Assembly (NCBI RefSeq): GCF_003387475.1
Contig: NZ_QUNO01000001.1
Coordinates: 248,001-312,000 of the forward strand
Length of the DNA: 64,000 bases
Reading direction: 5' to 3'
Origin: Kutzneria buriramensis
Lineage (GTDB): Bacteria > Actinomycetota > Actinomycetes > Mycobacteriales > Pseudonocardiaceae
Within the stretch, counting starts at the first letter, position 1; each line of letters begins with the position of its first letter. The notes below the pieces were generated by a model. It worked only from the letters and a program-made list of their open reading frames with translations, was not told the origin of the DNA and made no database searches. Shown here in pieces: positions 33,911 through 42,400 of this stretch. The position numbers were made by a program, and so were the translations under genes.

Positions 33911-35156
33911 GTGAGTGTTCTGGACCTCAGCCCCTGGCGGGCCTCGCGCGACTACCGGCTGTTGTGGTCGTCGGGCGCGGTGTCGCTGATGGGCAGCCTG
34001 ATCACGTACGTGACGGTGCCGTTGCAGATCAAGCAGCTCACCGACTCGTACCTGGCCGTGGGCGCGACGGGCGCGGTCGAGCTGGTGCCGATGGTGGTGT
34101 TCGGCCTGTACGGCGGGGCGCTGGCCGACGCGGTCGACCGCGGCCGGATCGTGCTGCTGGCCGAGGTCGGGCTGGGCGTGCTGTCGTTGCTGCTGCTGGT
34201 CAACTCCCTGCTGCCGCACCCGATGCTGTGGTTGATCTACCTGGTGGTCGCGCTGGCCTCGGCGCTGGACGGGTTGCAGCGCCCGGCGCTCGAGGCGCTG
34301 GTGCCGCGGATCGTGTCCCGCGAGCACATGACCGCCGCGATCGCGCTGAGTTCGCTGCGGTTCAACGTCGGCACGATCGTCGGTCCGGCGATCGGCGGCC
34401 TGATCGCGGCCACCCTCGGCGTCTCGGTGGCCTACTCCTGCGACCTGGTGTCGTTCGTCTTCGCGATTACCCTGCTGTCACGGCTGAAAGCGGCGCCTCC
34501 ACCATCCAATGCGGACAAACCGTCGCTGCGGGGCATCCTCCAGGGCCTGAGCTACGCGGGCAGCCGGCCCGAGCTGCTCGGCACGTACCTGGTGGACATC
34601 GCGGCCATGCTGCTGGCCATGCCCAACGCGGTTTTCCCTTTCCTCGCCGATGAACTCGGCTCGAACTGGGCGCTCGGCATGATGTACGCGGCCACCTCGG
34701 TCGGTGCGCTGGCGGGTGACCCTCACCAGCGGCTGGACGTCGAAGGTGCACCGGCACGGGCTGATGGTCGCGCTGGCGGCGGGCGCCTGGGGACTGGCGA
34801 TGGCCGGCGCCGGTTGGTCCGGAACCATCTGGCTCGTCCTGTTCTTCCTCGCCGTCGCCGGCGCGGCCGACGGCGTGAGCGGGATCTTCCGCTCAACCAT
34901 CTGGAACAACACCATTCCGGACCATTTGCGCGGCCGGCTGGCCGGCATCGAGCTGCTCAGCTACAGCACCGGGCCGCAGCTGTCGCAGATCCGGGCGGGC
35001 GGCGTGGCCACGCTGATCGGCGTGCGCGCGTCGATCTGGACGGGCGGCCTGGCCTGTGTCGCAGCGGTGCTCTGCTCGGTCGGTCTGCGCGGCTTCATCC
35101 GCTACGACGATCGGACCTGGGTCCCGGCGTCGACAAGTCAAGACTCTCGGGGGTAG
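33911..35156 (+). pseudogene. MFS transporter with a single-base frameshift
   Basis: From GTG 33911 the frame encodes about 9 transmembrane segments (starting ASRDYRLLWSSGAVSLMGS) with the MFS loop LADAVDRGRIVLL. At about 34715 the reading shifts by one base in GGCGGGTGACC, and the remaining segments (SGWTSKVHRHGLMVALAAGA to FIRYDDRTWVP) are read in another frame to 35156. Removing one G from the GGG run restores one 415-residue protein. It is either a real recent inactivation or a sequencing error. The family is the MFS group resembling macrolide and enterobactin exporters. Confidence 0.75.
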
Positions 35157-35216
35157 CGGCCGGTTCCGCGGCGACAGAGGATCCCCTGGATTCGTACGCG
35201 GAACTGGGAGGATTTC

Positions 35217-38200
35217 GTGAGAAAGAGCAGAGCCGTGCCGGTCGTGGCGGCGGTGTTCGTAGCCATGATCGCGCCGGTGCAGGCGATCGCGGCCACCGAC
35301 GCCGCCGTCGCCGACGACCAGGCCGCGCCGCAGAACGTCATCGTCGTCATGCGTGACCAGCACCCGGATCTCAAGCCCAAGGTGCAGGCCGATCAGCGAG
35401 CTGCCGCAGTCCACGGCGACCAGACCGCTGTCGTGCAGGACCTCGCCACGCACGGCGCCACCGACGTCAAGCAGTTCGACACGGTCAGCGCCGTGGCGGC
35501 CAAGGTCAAGCCGTCCGAGGCGGATCGCCTGCGGGCCAACGCCGATGTCGCGGCGGTGGTGCCGGACCTGACCGTCTACCAGCAGCAGACCCGCACGGAC
35601 CTCAAGCCCAGCCAGCAGATCTGCCCGTCCGATCCGAGCAAGCCGTTGCTGGAGCCGGAGGCGCTGGACCTCACCAGCACCACGCAGGCCCAGTCGACGG
35701 TCACCGGCAAGGGCGTGAAGATCGCCTTCCTCGCCGACGGCATCGACGTGAACAACCCCGAGTTCATCCGGCCCGACGGCAGCCATGTCATCACCGACTA
35801 CCAGGACTTCTCCGGCGACGGCGTGAACGACTCCAGCGGCGGCGGCGAGGCCTTCGGCGACGCCAGTTCCCTCGCCGCGCAAGGCACCCGCGTCTACGAC
35901 CTGTCCACCGAGCTGCCGTACTCCAGCCTGCCCAAGGGCTGCACCATCAGGATCAAGGGCTTCGCGCCGGGCGCGGAACTGGTCGGCATCAAGGTCTTCG
36001 GTCAGAACGGCACGTCCACCTCGTCCATCCTGCGCGGCATCGACTACGCCGTGAACCACGACAAGGTGGACATCCTCAGCGAGTCCTTCGGCGGCAACCC
36101 GTATCCGGACCCCGACACCGACCCGGTGACCCTGGCCGACAAGGCCGCCGTGGCCGCCGGCGTGACCGTGGTCGCCTCCACCGGCGACTCCGGCATCTCC
36201 GGCACCATCGGCTCGCCGGCCAGCGACCCGCAGATCATCGGCGTCGGCGCGACCACCGCGATGCGGCTCAACGCCCAGGCCTACGGCTACCCGGGCTGGA
36301 CCAGCAACGACATCACCGGACTTTCCTCCGGCGGCCCCACCTTCAACGGCAAGGTGCCCGACCTGGTCGCCCCCGGCTACGGCGGCATGGCCGCGTGCAC
36401 AGTCGATCCCCGCTGGGACGACTGCACCAGCGCCACCCAGCCCTTCGGCGGCACCAGCCAGTCCGCGCCGTTCGTCGCCGGCTCGGCCGCGCTGGTGATC
36501 CAGGCGTACGAGCAGGCCCACCACGGCGCGCGGCCGTCGCCGGACCTGGTCAAGCGCATCCTCACCGGCACCGCCACCGACCTGAACGTGCCGGCCGACC
36601 AGCAGGGCGCCGGGCTGGTGAACAGCGACGCCGCCGTCAAGGCCGCGCTGGGCCAGGGCGGACTCGTGCCGTCGGTGGACCAGATCAGCCTCGCCGGCCA
36701 GGCCGGCACCAGCCAGCACACGTCGATCACACTGACCAACACCAGCGCGAAGGCGCAGGTCGTCACCGACACCTCGCGAACCGTCGGCGCCACCTCGTTC
36801 ACCGACGCCCGCACGGTCGCCATCACCGCACCGTCTACTTCGGACCCGATCCCGGCCGAGGGCGCGCTGGCCGCCGCGCCGATCTCCTTCACCGTGCCGC
36901 CGGGAACTCCGTTGCTGGACACGACGATGGTGTGGCCGGGGACCAAGACCTCCGGGCAGCTCTCGGTGATCCTGGTCGACCCGAGCGGCAAGTTCGTGCA
37001 GCAGTCCTATGACTACGGCTTCGCGGACAACCAGTACATCACCGTGCACAACCCGGTGGCGGGCAAGTGGACGGCGAAGGTGGTGTGGAGCAACGGCCGT
37101 GCCCACCTCCAGGAGCCGCCGCTGACCCCGGGTTCCTTCCGTGGCAACGCCTCCATCGAGTTCGTCGGCAAGAAGTTCGCGTCGGCGGGCATCACCGGCA
37201 CGCCGGTGAAGGTCATTCCCGCCGGGGGCTCGGCGACGTTCGACTTCACGGTTCCGTTGCCGGCCAAGGCCGGCGACATCACGTCGTCGCTCCAGTTCGA
37301 CGCGGTCGGCGGCTCGCACCTGACCGTGCCGGTCAACCGGCGGGCCCTCATCCCCACGGTTCCGGGTCAGGACAACGCCTTCTCGGCCACGGTGATCGGC
37401 GGCGTCGGCCGCGGCTTCGGCGGCGGGCAGGGCTTCTACCTCGACGTGCCGGCCGGGCACCACAGCCTCACCGTCGACCTCGCGCCGCAGGATTCCGGCA
37501 CCCCGCTGGAGTTCTACCTCGTCAGCCCCGACCAGCAGATCCTGTCCGGGGACACGAACGCGGTCGAGGGCTCCTGGCAGACCCCGTCGACCCGGGCCGC
37601 CAACGGCGGCGCCAGCCTCACCGTGGACAACCCGGTCGCCGGTCGCTGGCAGCTGCTGGTGATCCTGACCAACCCCGTGAGCGGCAAGGAGTTCAGCGAG
37701 CAGGTGGGCGGCAAGGTCCGCTTCGACGCCACCTCTGCGCGGGCCAGCGGCCTGCCGGCCGGCACGAAGATCAAGTCCGGCAGCACGGTGACGGCGTCGA
37801 TCGACGTCACCAACGCCGGGCTGAGCGGCCAGTGGTTCTTCCTCGACCCCCGGCTCGCCGGGCAGGCCAACGTGGATCTCACGCCGTCCGCCGGCAGCAC
37901 GTCGCTGACGCTGCCGCTGCACACCAGCGACACGTCCCCGCCGAGTTGGCTCGTTCCGCCGCACACCAGCAAGTTGTCCTCGACGGTCACGGCGTCCATG
38001 CCGGTGGATCTCGACCTGTTCAACAACCTGGGCGCGCCGGAGAAGCTGGCGCCGGCCACGCACCGGCCCGACCACGCCGTCACCGACACCGTGTCGGCGA
38101 GGCAGTTGGCCACCGGCACGTGGAGCTCGGACGTGCAGGCCGTCGGGCCGTTCCCCAACGGCGCGCCCGCCGGCACCGCGAAGATCGGGGCCAGCGCCGT

Positions 38201-38435
38201 CACCGCGCCGTTCGACCCGTGGTTCGCCTCGGACACCGGCGACTTCTGGACGGGTCAGGCCGCCACGCCGGTGTTCGTCGTCGCCGGCGTCACCCGCACG
38301 ATCAAGATCACCCTCAAGCCGACCGCCCCGGCCGGCACCGTCGTGCACGGCACCGTGTACGTCGACACCTTCAACCCGCTCGTGGGGCAGGGATCCGAGC
38401 TGATCGGCATCCCGTACAGCTACACCGTCAGCTGA
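35217..38435 (+). CDS. Large secreted subtilisin-fold protease with an altered catalytic triad
   Basis: 1,072 residues from GTG 35217, with GGGAGG upstream. Signal peptide about 1-26 (VVAAVFVAMIAPVQAIAA), propeptide about 40-125, protease domain about 160-485, then beta-rich domains. The subtilisin Asp is present (FLADGID, Asp174), as is the Ser (GGTSQSAPFVAG, Ser414). The usual HGT motif reads AQGT (Gln222). Just before it is E-A-F-G-D (Glu211, Asp215), and the oxyanion Asn is Asp in STGDSG (Asp324). These three features are as in sedolisins, so a serine-carboxyl mechanism is possible. Expressed alone and followed by a strong terminator. Confidence 0.85.
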   Translation: MRKSRAVPVVAAVFVAMIAPVQAIAATDAAVADDQAAPQNVIVVMRDQHPDLKPKVQADQRAAAVHGDQTAVVQDLATHGATDVKQFDTVSAVAAKVKPSEADRLRANADVAAVVPDLTVYQQQTRTDLKPSQQICPSDPSKPLLEPEALDLTSTTQAQSTVTGKGVKIAFLADGIDVNNPEFIRPDGSHVITDYQDFSGDGVNDSSGGGEAFGDASSLAAQGTRVYDLSTELPYSSLPKGCTIRIKGFAPGAELVGIKVFGQNGTSTSSILRGIDYAVNHDKVDILSESFGGNPYPDPDTDPVTLADKAAVAAGVTVVASTGDSGISGTIGSPASDPQIIGVGATTAMRLNAQAYGYPGWTSNDITGLSSGGPTFNGKVPDLVAPGYGGMAACTVDPRWDDCTSATQPFGGTSQSAPFVAGSAALVIQAYEQAHHGARPSPDLVKRILTGTATDLNVPADQQGAGLVNSDAAVKAALGQGGLVPSVDQISLAGQAGTSQHTSITLTNTSAKAQVVTDTSRTVGATSFTDARTVAITAPSTSDPIPAEGALAAAPISFTVPPGTPLLDTTMVWPGTKTSGQLSVILVDPSGKFVQQSYDYGFADNQYITVHNPVAGKWTAKVVWSNGRAHLQEPPLTPGSFRGNASIEFVGKKFASAGITGTPVKVIPAGGSATFDFTVPLPAKAGDITSSLQFDAVGGSHLTVPVNRRALIPTVPGQDNAFSATVIGGVGRGFGGGQGFYLDVPAGHHSLTVDLAPQDSGTPLEFYLVSPDQQILSGDTNAVEGSWQTPSTRAANGGASLTVDNPVAGRWQLLVILTNPVSGKEFSEQVGGKVRFDATSARASGLPAGTKIKSGSTVTASIDVTNAGLSGQWFFLDPRLAGQANVDLTPSAGSTSLTLPLHTSDTSPPSWLVPPHTSKLSSTVTASMPVDLDLFNNLGAPEKLAPATHRPDHAVTDTVSARQLATGTWSSDVQAVGPFPNGAPAGTAKIGASAVTAPFDPWFASDTGDFWTGQAATPVFVVAGVTRTIKITLKPTAPAGTVVHGTVYVDTFNPLVGQGSELIGIPYSYTVS

Positions 38436-38446
38436 TCGAGTGAGAT

Positions 38447-38480
38447 CGTCGCCGTGCCGGCCCGTGCCGGCACGGCGACG
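38447..38480 (+). terminator. Terminator hairpin after the protease gene
   Basis: Perfect 15-bp arms CGTCGCCGTGCCGGC and GCCGGCACGGCGACG with a CCGT loop, 12 bp after the stop codon. Confidence 0.75.
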
Positions 38481-38496
38481 ACCTTAAGCTCCGCCC

Positions 38497-39468
38497 GTGT
38501 CCAAGGTTGCGGCGCTGCTCGCCGGTGTCCTGTCCGCTGCGACGCTCACGCCCGCCTCGACCCCGCCGCCCACCTGCCGCGATGTCGCCGTCCCGGTGAC
38601 GATGCCGTTGGCGGGCACGCAAACCGTCGCCGGATCCCTGTGCTTCGCCGGCTCCTCGCCGGCGCCCACCGTGCAGATCCTGCTCGCCGGCGCCACGTAC
38701 AACCGCTCGTACTGGGATTTCCCGTACCAGTCGGACACCTACTCCTACGTCCGCCGCGCCACCGCGGCCGGCTACACCACCCTCGCCCTCGACCGGCCCG
38801 GCACCGGCGCGAGCTCCCACCCGCCCGGGCTGCTGCTCACCAACGCGAGCGAGGCCAGCGCCGTGCACCAGGTCGTCAACGCGGCGCGGCTGGGCAAGTT
38901 CGGCGCCGTGTTCACCCGCGTCCTGCTGGCCGGCCACTCGTACGGGTCCGTCGTCGCCTGGTACGAGGCCGCCACCTACGCCGACGTCGACGCCCTCCTC
39001 GTCACCGGCATGGCCCACGAGGTCCAGCCCGCCGCCGCCGTCCCGGTCGCCACCTCGCTCGTCCCCCAGCTGGGCGATCCCACCTACCTCACCACCCGTC
39101 CCGGCACCCGGCAGGTGTTCTGGCACGGCCCCCACGACGACCCGGCCGTCATCGCCGCCGACGAGGCGACCAAGGACACCGTCACCACGTCCGAGCTGGC
39201 CGACACCGTTGTGGCCCAGGCGAATGGCACCACCGACGGCATCACCGTGCCGGTGCTGGCCGCCGTCGGCCAGCAGGATCTGGCCTACGCCAACGCTTTG
39301 GCCCACGAGCCGGCGCACTACCCGCACTCGCCGTGCGTTTCCACGTACCGGCTGCCGGACGCCGGGCACGACCTCAACCTCGCCCCGTACGCCCCCGACT
39401 GGTTCACGGCCGCTGTGACGTGGGCAAACCGCGTCCTGGGCGCGACCGGTGGCCCACCACGCTGCTAG
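38497..39468 (+). CDS. Secreted alpha/beta hydrolase
   Basis: 323 residues from GTG 38497. The N terminus (VAALLAGVLSAATLTPAS) is a short signal peptide. Cysteines at CRDVAV and SLCFAG may form a disulphide. The nucleophile is in LLAGHSYGSVVAWY near residue 152, the acid is probably in VGQQDLAYA, and the His is in LPDAGHDLNLAP near residue 290. Esterase, lipase or peptidase activity is likely; the substrate is unknown. The gene converges with the GGDEF-EAL gene, overlapping it by 4 bp. Confidence 0.8.
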   Translation: MSKVAALLAGVLSAATLTPASTPPPTCRDVAVPVTMPLAGTQTVAGSLCFAGSSPAPTVQILLAGATYNRSYWDFPYQSDTYSYVRRATAAGYTTLALDRPGTGASSHPPGLLLTNASEASAVHQVVNAARLGKFGAVFTRVLLAGHSYGSVVAWYEAATYADVDALLVTGMAHEVQPAAAVPVATSLVPQLGDPTYLTTRPGTRQVFWHGPHDDPAVIAADEATKDTVTTSELADTVVAQANGTTDGITVPVLAAVGQQDLAYANALAHEPAHYPHSPCVSTYRLPDAGHDLNLAPYAPDWFTAAVTWANRVLGATGGPPRC

Positions 39469-41543
39469 TCGGCCACCGCCGCGAGCGGGGTCGTCGGCCC
39501 GAAGTGCGGGCCGGAGGCGATGTCGCAGCCCAGGTCCCGCCACCAGTCGGCCTGCTCGGCGGACACGATCCCGTCCACGGCGACGCTGGCGCCGGACTCG
39601 TGGGCGATGTCCACGAGCTGGGTCACCGACCGCAGCACGGCGGCCCCGGGACCCTTCGGCCGGGCCTGCCGCTCGACGAGCCAGCGGGCCACCCGCACCG
39701 AGCGGAACCCCAGGTCCTGGAGGTGGGCGAGGTCCCGGGCGCCGCCGCCGAAGTCCTCGACGACCACGCCGATGCCGTTCTGCGCCAGGTAGCCGAGGTG
39801 CTCGGCGGCGGCGCCGTCGAGCGAGTCCACCGGCAGCCCGAGGCTGAGCCGCGAGGCGGGCAGCCCGCTGCTGTTGAGCACCCGCAGCACTCGCGCCACG
39901 AGCTCGTCGTCGTTGGCCAGGCACGCCGGCAGGCTGATCTCCACCGGCGGCGCGTCGGCCAGCTCGGCCGCCTGCTCGCACGCGCTGTGCAGCAGCCACA
40001 GCCCCAGCGGCGGCATCAGCCCGGTCTGCTCGGCCAGGTCCACGCACTGCCGGTGTTCGACCACGCCATGCCCCGGCCGATCCCAGCGCAGCAGCGCCTG
40101 CACGGCATGCGTACGTCCGGAGGCCAGCTCCACCTGCCGGTCGAAGACCAGCCGGACCTCGCCGGTCTCCCACGCGCCCGGCAACACGGCGGCCATGGCG
40201 TAGCGCTCACGGTCGGCGTCGTCGCTGCGGGAGTCGTGCAGGCCCCACTGCCGGGTGCCGTTGCGGCGGGCCCGGCGCAACGTGAAGTCGGCGGTCTGGA
40301 GCACGTCCTCCATCGACATCTCGGCCGGCGGCCGGTGCACCACGCCGATGGTCGCGGACGCGGCGACGCCGCTGCCGTCGGCCAGGTAGATCGGCTCGGC
40401 CAGCTCGTCGTTGATCCGCCCGATCATCGTGACCACGTCCGGCGTGGCCGGCGAGTTCTCCACCAGCACCGCGAACTCGTCGTTGCCCAGCCGCGCGACC
40501 ATCGCCCGCTCGCCCAGGAAGGCCGCGTTCAGTCGGTCGGCGACGCTGCGCAGCACCTGGTCCCCGGCCTGCCGGCCGAGACCGTCGGTGATCATCGAGA
40601 AGGCGTCCAGGTCGAGCTGGTACAGCGTGATGCCGCTGTCCCGGTCGACCCGGTGCAGCACGGACTCCAGGCGGGTGCTCAGGTACTGCCGGTTGGGCAG
40701 GCCCGTGAGCACGTCGTGCAGCGACTGGTGCTTGAGCTGGTTGCGCAGCAGCCCCAGCTCGGAGTCGTCGTCGACGACGACGATCAGCTCCCGGCCGCCG
40801 CGCACCGGCGCGATCGACACCAGCGGCTTGCCGTCGGACAGCAGCACGGTGCGGCGGCGCAGGATCCGGTCCAGCCGGCCCTCGGCCATCTCGGCGCAGG
40901 CGGTCCGCAGCCGCATCGCCTCGGCGGGGACCATCAGGTCGAACAGGGTCAGTCCGGCCAGCTCGGTGTCGGCGCGGTCCAGGATCTCCCGCAGCGCCTC
41001 GTTGGTGCGCAGGAAGCGGCCGACGTGATCGGTGATGGCGATGCCGCTGGCCGACGCCAGTGCGACCTCGTCGAACCGGGCCATCGCCGCGGTCAGGCTC
41101 TGCTGCGTCTCGTTGGCCGCGGTGAACAGCGACTTGGTGAGGTTCTGCTGCTGCTCGAAGATCGACTGCTTGGTCGCCTCGGCGTAGCCCGACGCCAGCG
41201 CGCCGAGCACGGTGACCACGCGCTCCGCCACCTGCCGGCGGCCGCGCAGCTCGGGCTGCTCGAGCAGCCCGGCGCCGAGCACGTCGACGGTGTAGGCCAG
41301 GCTGTCGTCGCTGACGCAGTTGAGGGCGACGAGCTGGCGCCCCACGCGGGCGGCCGCCGCGGTGTCCATCGGCTCCGCCTCGGCGGCGCGCACCAGCTGG
41401 TCGACCAGCACGCCGAAGCGTTCCTCGACCTCGCCGTGGGAGAGCGGCAGGTAGTTGGCCTTCGCCACCAGATAGGCCCACTTCTTGGTGAGCCTGATCC
41501 GCTCGCGCGAACTGATCGGTTGACGCGGCTGCGGGACGCTCAT
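39465..41543 (-). CDS. PAS-GGDEF-EAL protein with degenerate catalytic motifs
   Basis: 692 residues from ATG 41543; upstream in-frame sequence is not conserved-looking. A helical N-terminal domain (about 15-170) leads to a PAS-like domain (about 190-310). The GGDEF domain (about 320-470) has ARLGNDEFAVL, so GNDEF instead of GGDEF. The EAL domain (about 480-690) has VQALLRW in place of EAL and VEDFGGGARDL in place of DDFGTGYS, so it is probably inactive as a phosphodiesterase. It may act as a c-di-GMP or GTP sensor, or a weak cyclase. It resembles the multidomain c-di-GMP proteins of streptomycetes. Confidence 0.85.
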   Translation of the reverse strand: MSVPQPRQPISSRERIRLTKKWAYLVAKANYLPLSHGEVEERFGVLVDQLVRAAEAEPMDTAAAARVGRQLVALNCVSDDSLAYTVDVLGAGLLEQPELRGRRQVAERVVTVLGALASGYAEATKQSIFEQQQNLTKSLFTAANETQQSLTAAMARFDEVALASASGIAITDHVGRFLRTNEALREILDRADTELAGLTLFDLMVPAEAMRLRTACAEMAEGRLDRILRRRTVLLSDGKPLVSIAPVRGGRELIVVVDDDSELGLLRNQLKHQSLHDVLTGLPNRQYLSTRLESVLHRVDRDSGITLYQLDLDAFSMITDGLGRQAGDQVLRSVADRLNAAFLGERAMVARLGNDEFAVLVENSPATPDVVTMIGRINDELAEPIYLADGSGVAASATIGVVHRPPAEMSMEDVLQTADFTLRRARRNGTRQWGLHDSRSDDADRERYAMAAVLPGAWETGEVRLVFDRQVELASGRTHAVQALLRWDRPGHGVVEHRQCVDLAEQTGLMPPLGLWLLHSACEQAAELADAPPVEISLPACLANDDELVARVLRVLNSSGLPASRLSLGLPVDSLDGAAAEHLGYLAQNGIGVVVEDFGGGARDLAHLQDLGFRSVRVARWLVERQARPKGPGAAVLRSVTQLVDIAHESGASVAVDGIVSAEQADWWRDLGCDIASGPHFGPTTPLAAVAD

Positions 41544-41668
41544 GCCGATCGGCCTGTGCGTGCGCCGCCCCCGCCACGATGGACTGCCGACAGCACTCGG
41601 GTTCACCTCGCCGTTGCCAAGCTCGCGGTGGCGGAAGCGTACCGGCTGGTCGAGGCCCACCATGATCT

Positions 41669-41706
41669 CTCGCCCTTGTTCACTCGATCGAGCGAACAAG
41701 GGCGAG
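41669..41706 (-). terminator. Terminator hairpin after the SRPBCC gene
   Basis: Perfect 13-bp arms CTCGCCCTTGTTC and GAACAAGGGCGAG, with an inner CTCG/CGAG extension. Located 16 bp after the stop of the minus-strand gene at 41722 and before the GGDEF-EAL gene. Confidence 0.65.
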
Positions 41707-41721
41707 GGGGACCCACGCAGC

Positions 41722-42165
41722 CTAGCTGCGAACGGTTGCAGCCAGCCTGTCCAGCGTCGCCGTATGGATTCGGCGCAGTCCCAGCGGCGCGAAGGTGCCC
41801 TCGAAGAAGCCGGCCACGCCGCCGGCGCCCTGCCACGTCGTCTGCACGTGCACGGAGCTGCTGCCCGCGCCCTGCGGCGTGACGGTCCAGGTCGTCACCA
41901 TGGTCGAGTTCTGGTCGGACTCGACCAGCGTGCCCGGCGCCGGCTCGGTGACCTCCAGCACGCAGTCCCGCACGCGCTTCTTGGTCGCCTGGAGCTTCCA
42001 GTGCACCTTGGTGCCGGCGCCCTTGCCGCCGGCGAGCACCTCGTACTCGCTGTAGTTCTCGGGGAGCATGCCCGCCCGGGTGCCGGCGTAGTCCGCCAGC
42101 GCCGCGTACACGTCGTCCGAGGGCTTGTCGATGACCCGCTCGGCGGTCGCCTTCACCTCTGCCAT
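41722..42165 (-). CDS. SRPBCC (START-like) family protein
   Basis: 147 residues from ATG 42165. The sequence begins AEVKATAERVIDKPSDDVYA, the standard opening of SRPBCC polyketide-cyclase/dehydrase-like proteins. Beta strands follow (GTKVHWKLQATKKRVRDCV, then STMVTTWTVTPQGAGSSSVH). The C-terminal long helix (TLDRLAATVRS) closes a hydrophobic pocket. It binds a small hydrophobic ligand, identity unknown. A divergent promoter is probably shared with the SARP regulator gene at 42401. Confidence 0.8.
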   Translation of the reverse strand: MAEVKATAERVIDKPSDDVYAALADYAGTRAGMLPENYSEYEVLAGGKGAGTKVHWKLQATKKRVRDCVLEVTEPAPGTLVESDQNSTMVTTWTVTPQGAGSSSVHVQTTWQGAGGVAGFFEGTFAPLGLRRIHTATLDRLAATVRS

Positions 42166-42400
42166 GCCGCCGATTCTCGCAGCGTCCCCTGGGCGCGGCG
42201 CGCTCACCCACGCGGGGCAGCGGTGGGACGAGACGCGCGCCACAGGTCACATCGCGTGAGTGAGCCGGGACAATAGACCCGACCGATGGGAACCGTTCGG
42301 GTACAGAGCGTGACTGACAGTTCGTTCGTGCTGGACGCGACCGCGGCAGCGCGATAGGAACTGCGCACCGGAAGACGACCTCTGGCGGGAGGTGTTGGAC

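Noticed and set aside
34893-38348. 1,151-codon open frame on the minus strand
   Set aside because: It mirrors the protease gene in high-GC DNA. The product is Gly/Arg/Ala-rich with no domain, while the plus strand has a full protease.
38454-41882. 1,142-codon open frame on the plus strand
   Set aside because: Shadow of the hydrolase and GGDEF-EAL genes; composition is arginine- and histidine-rich with no recognisable domain.
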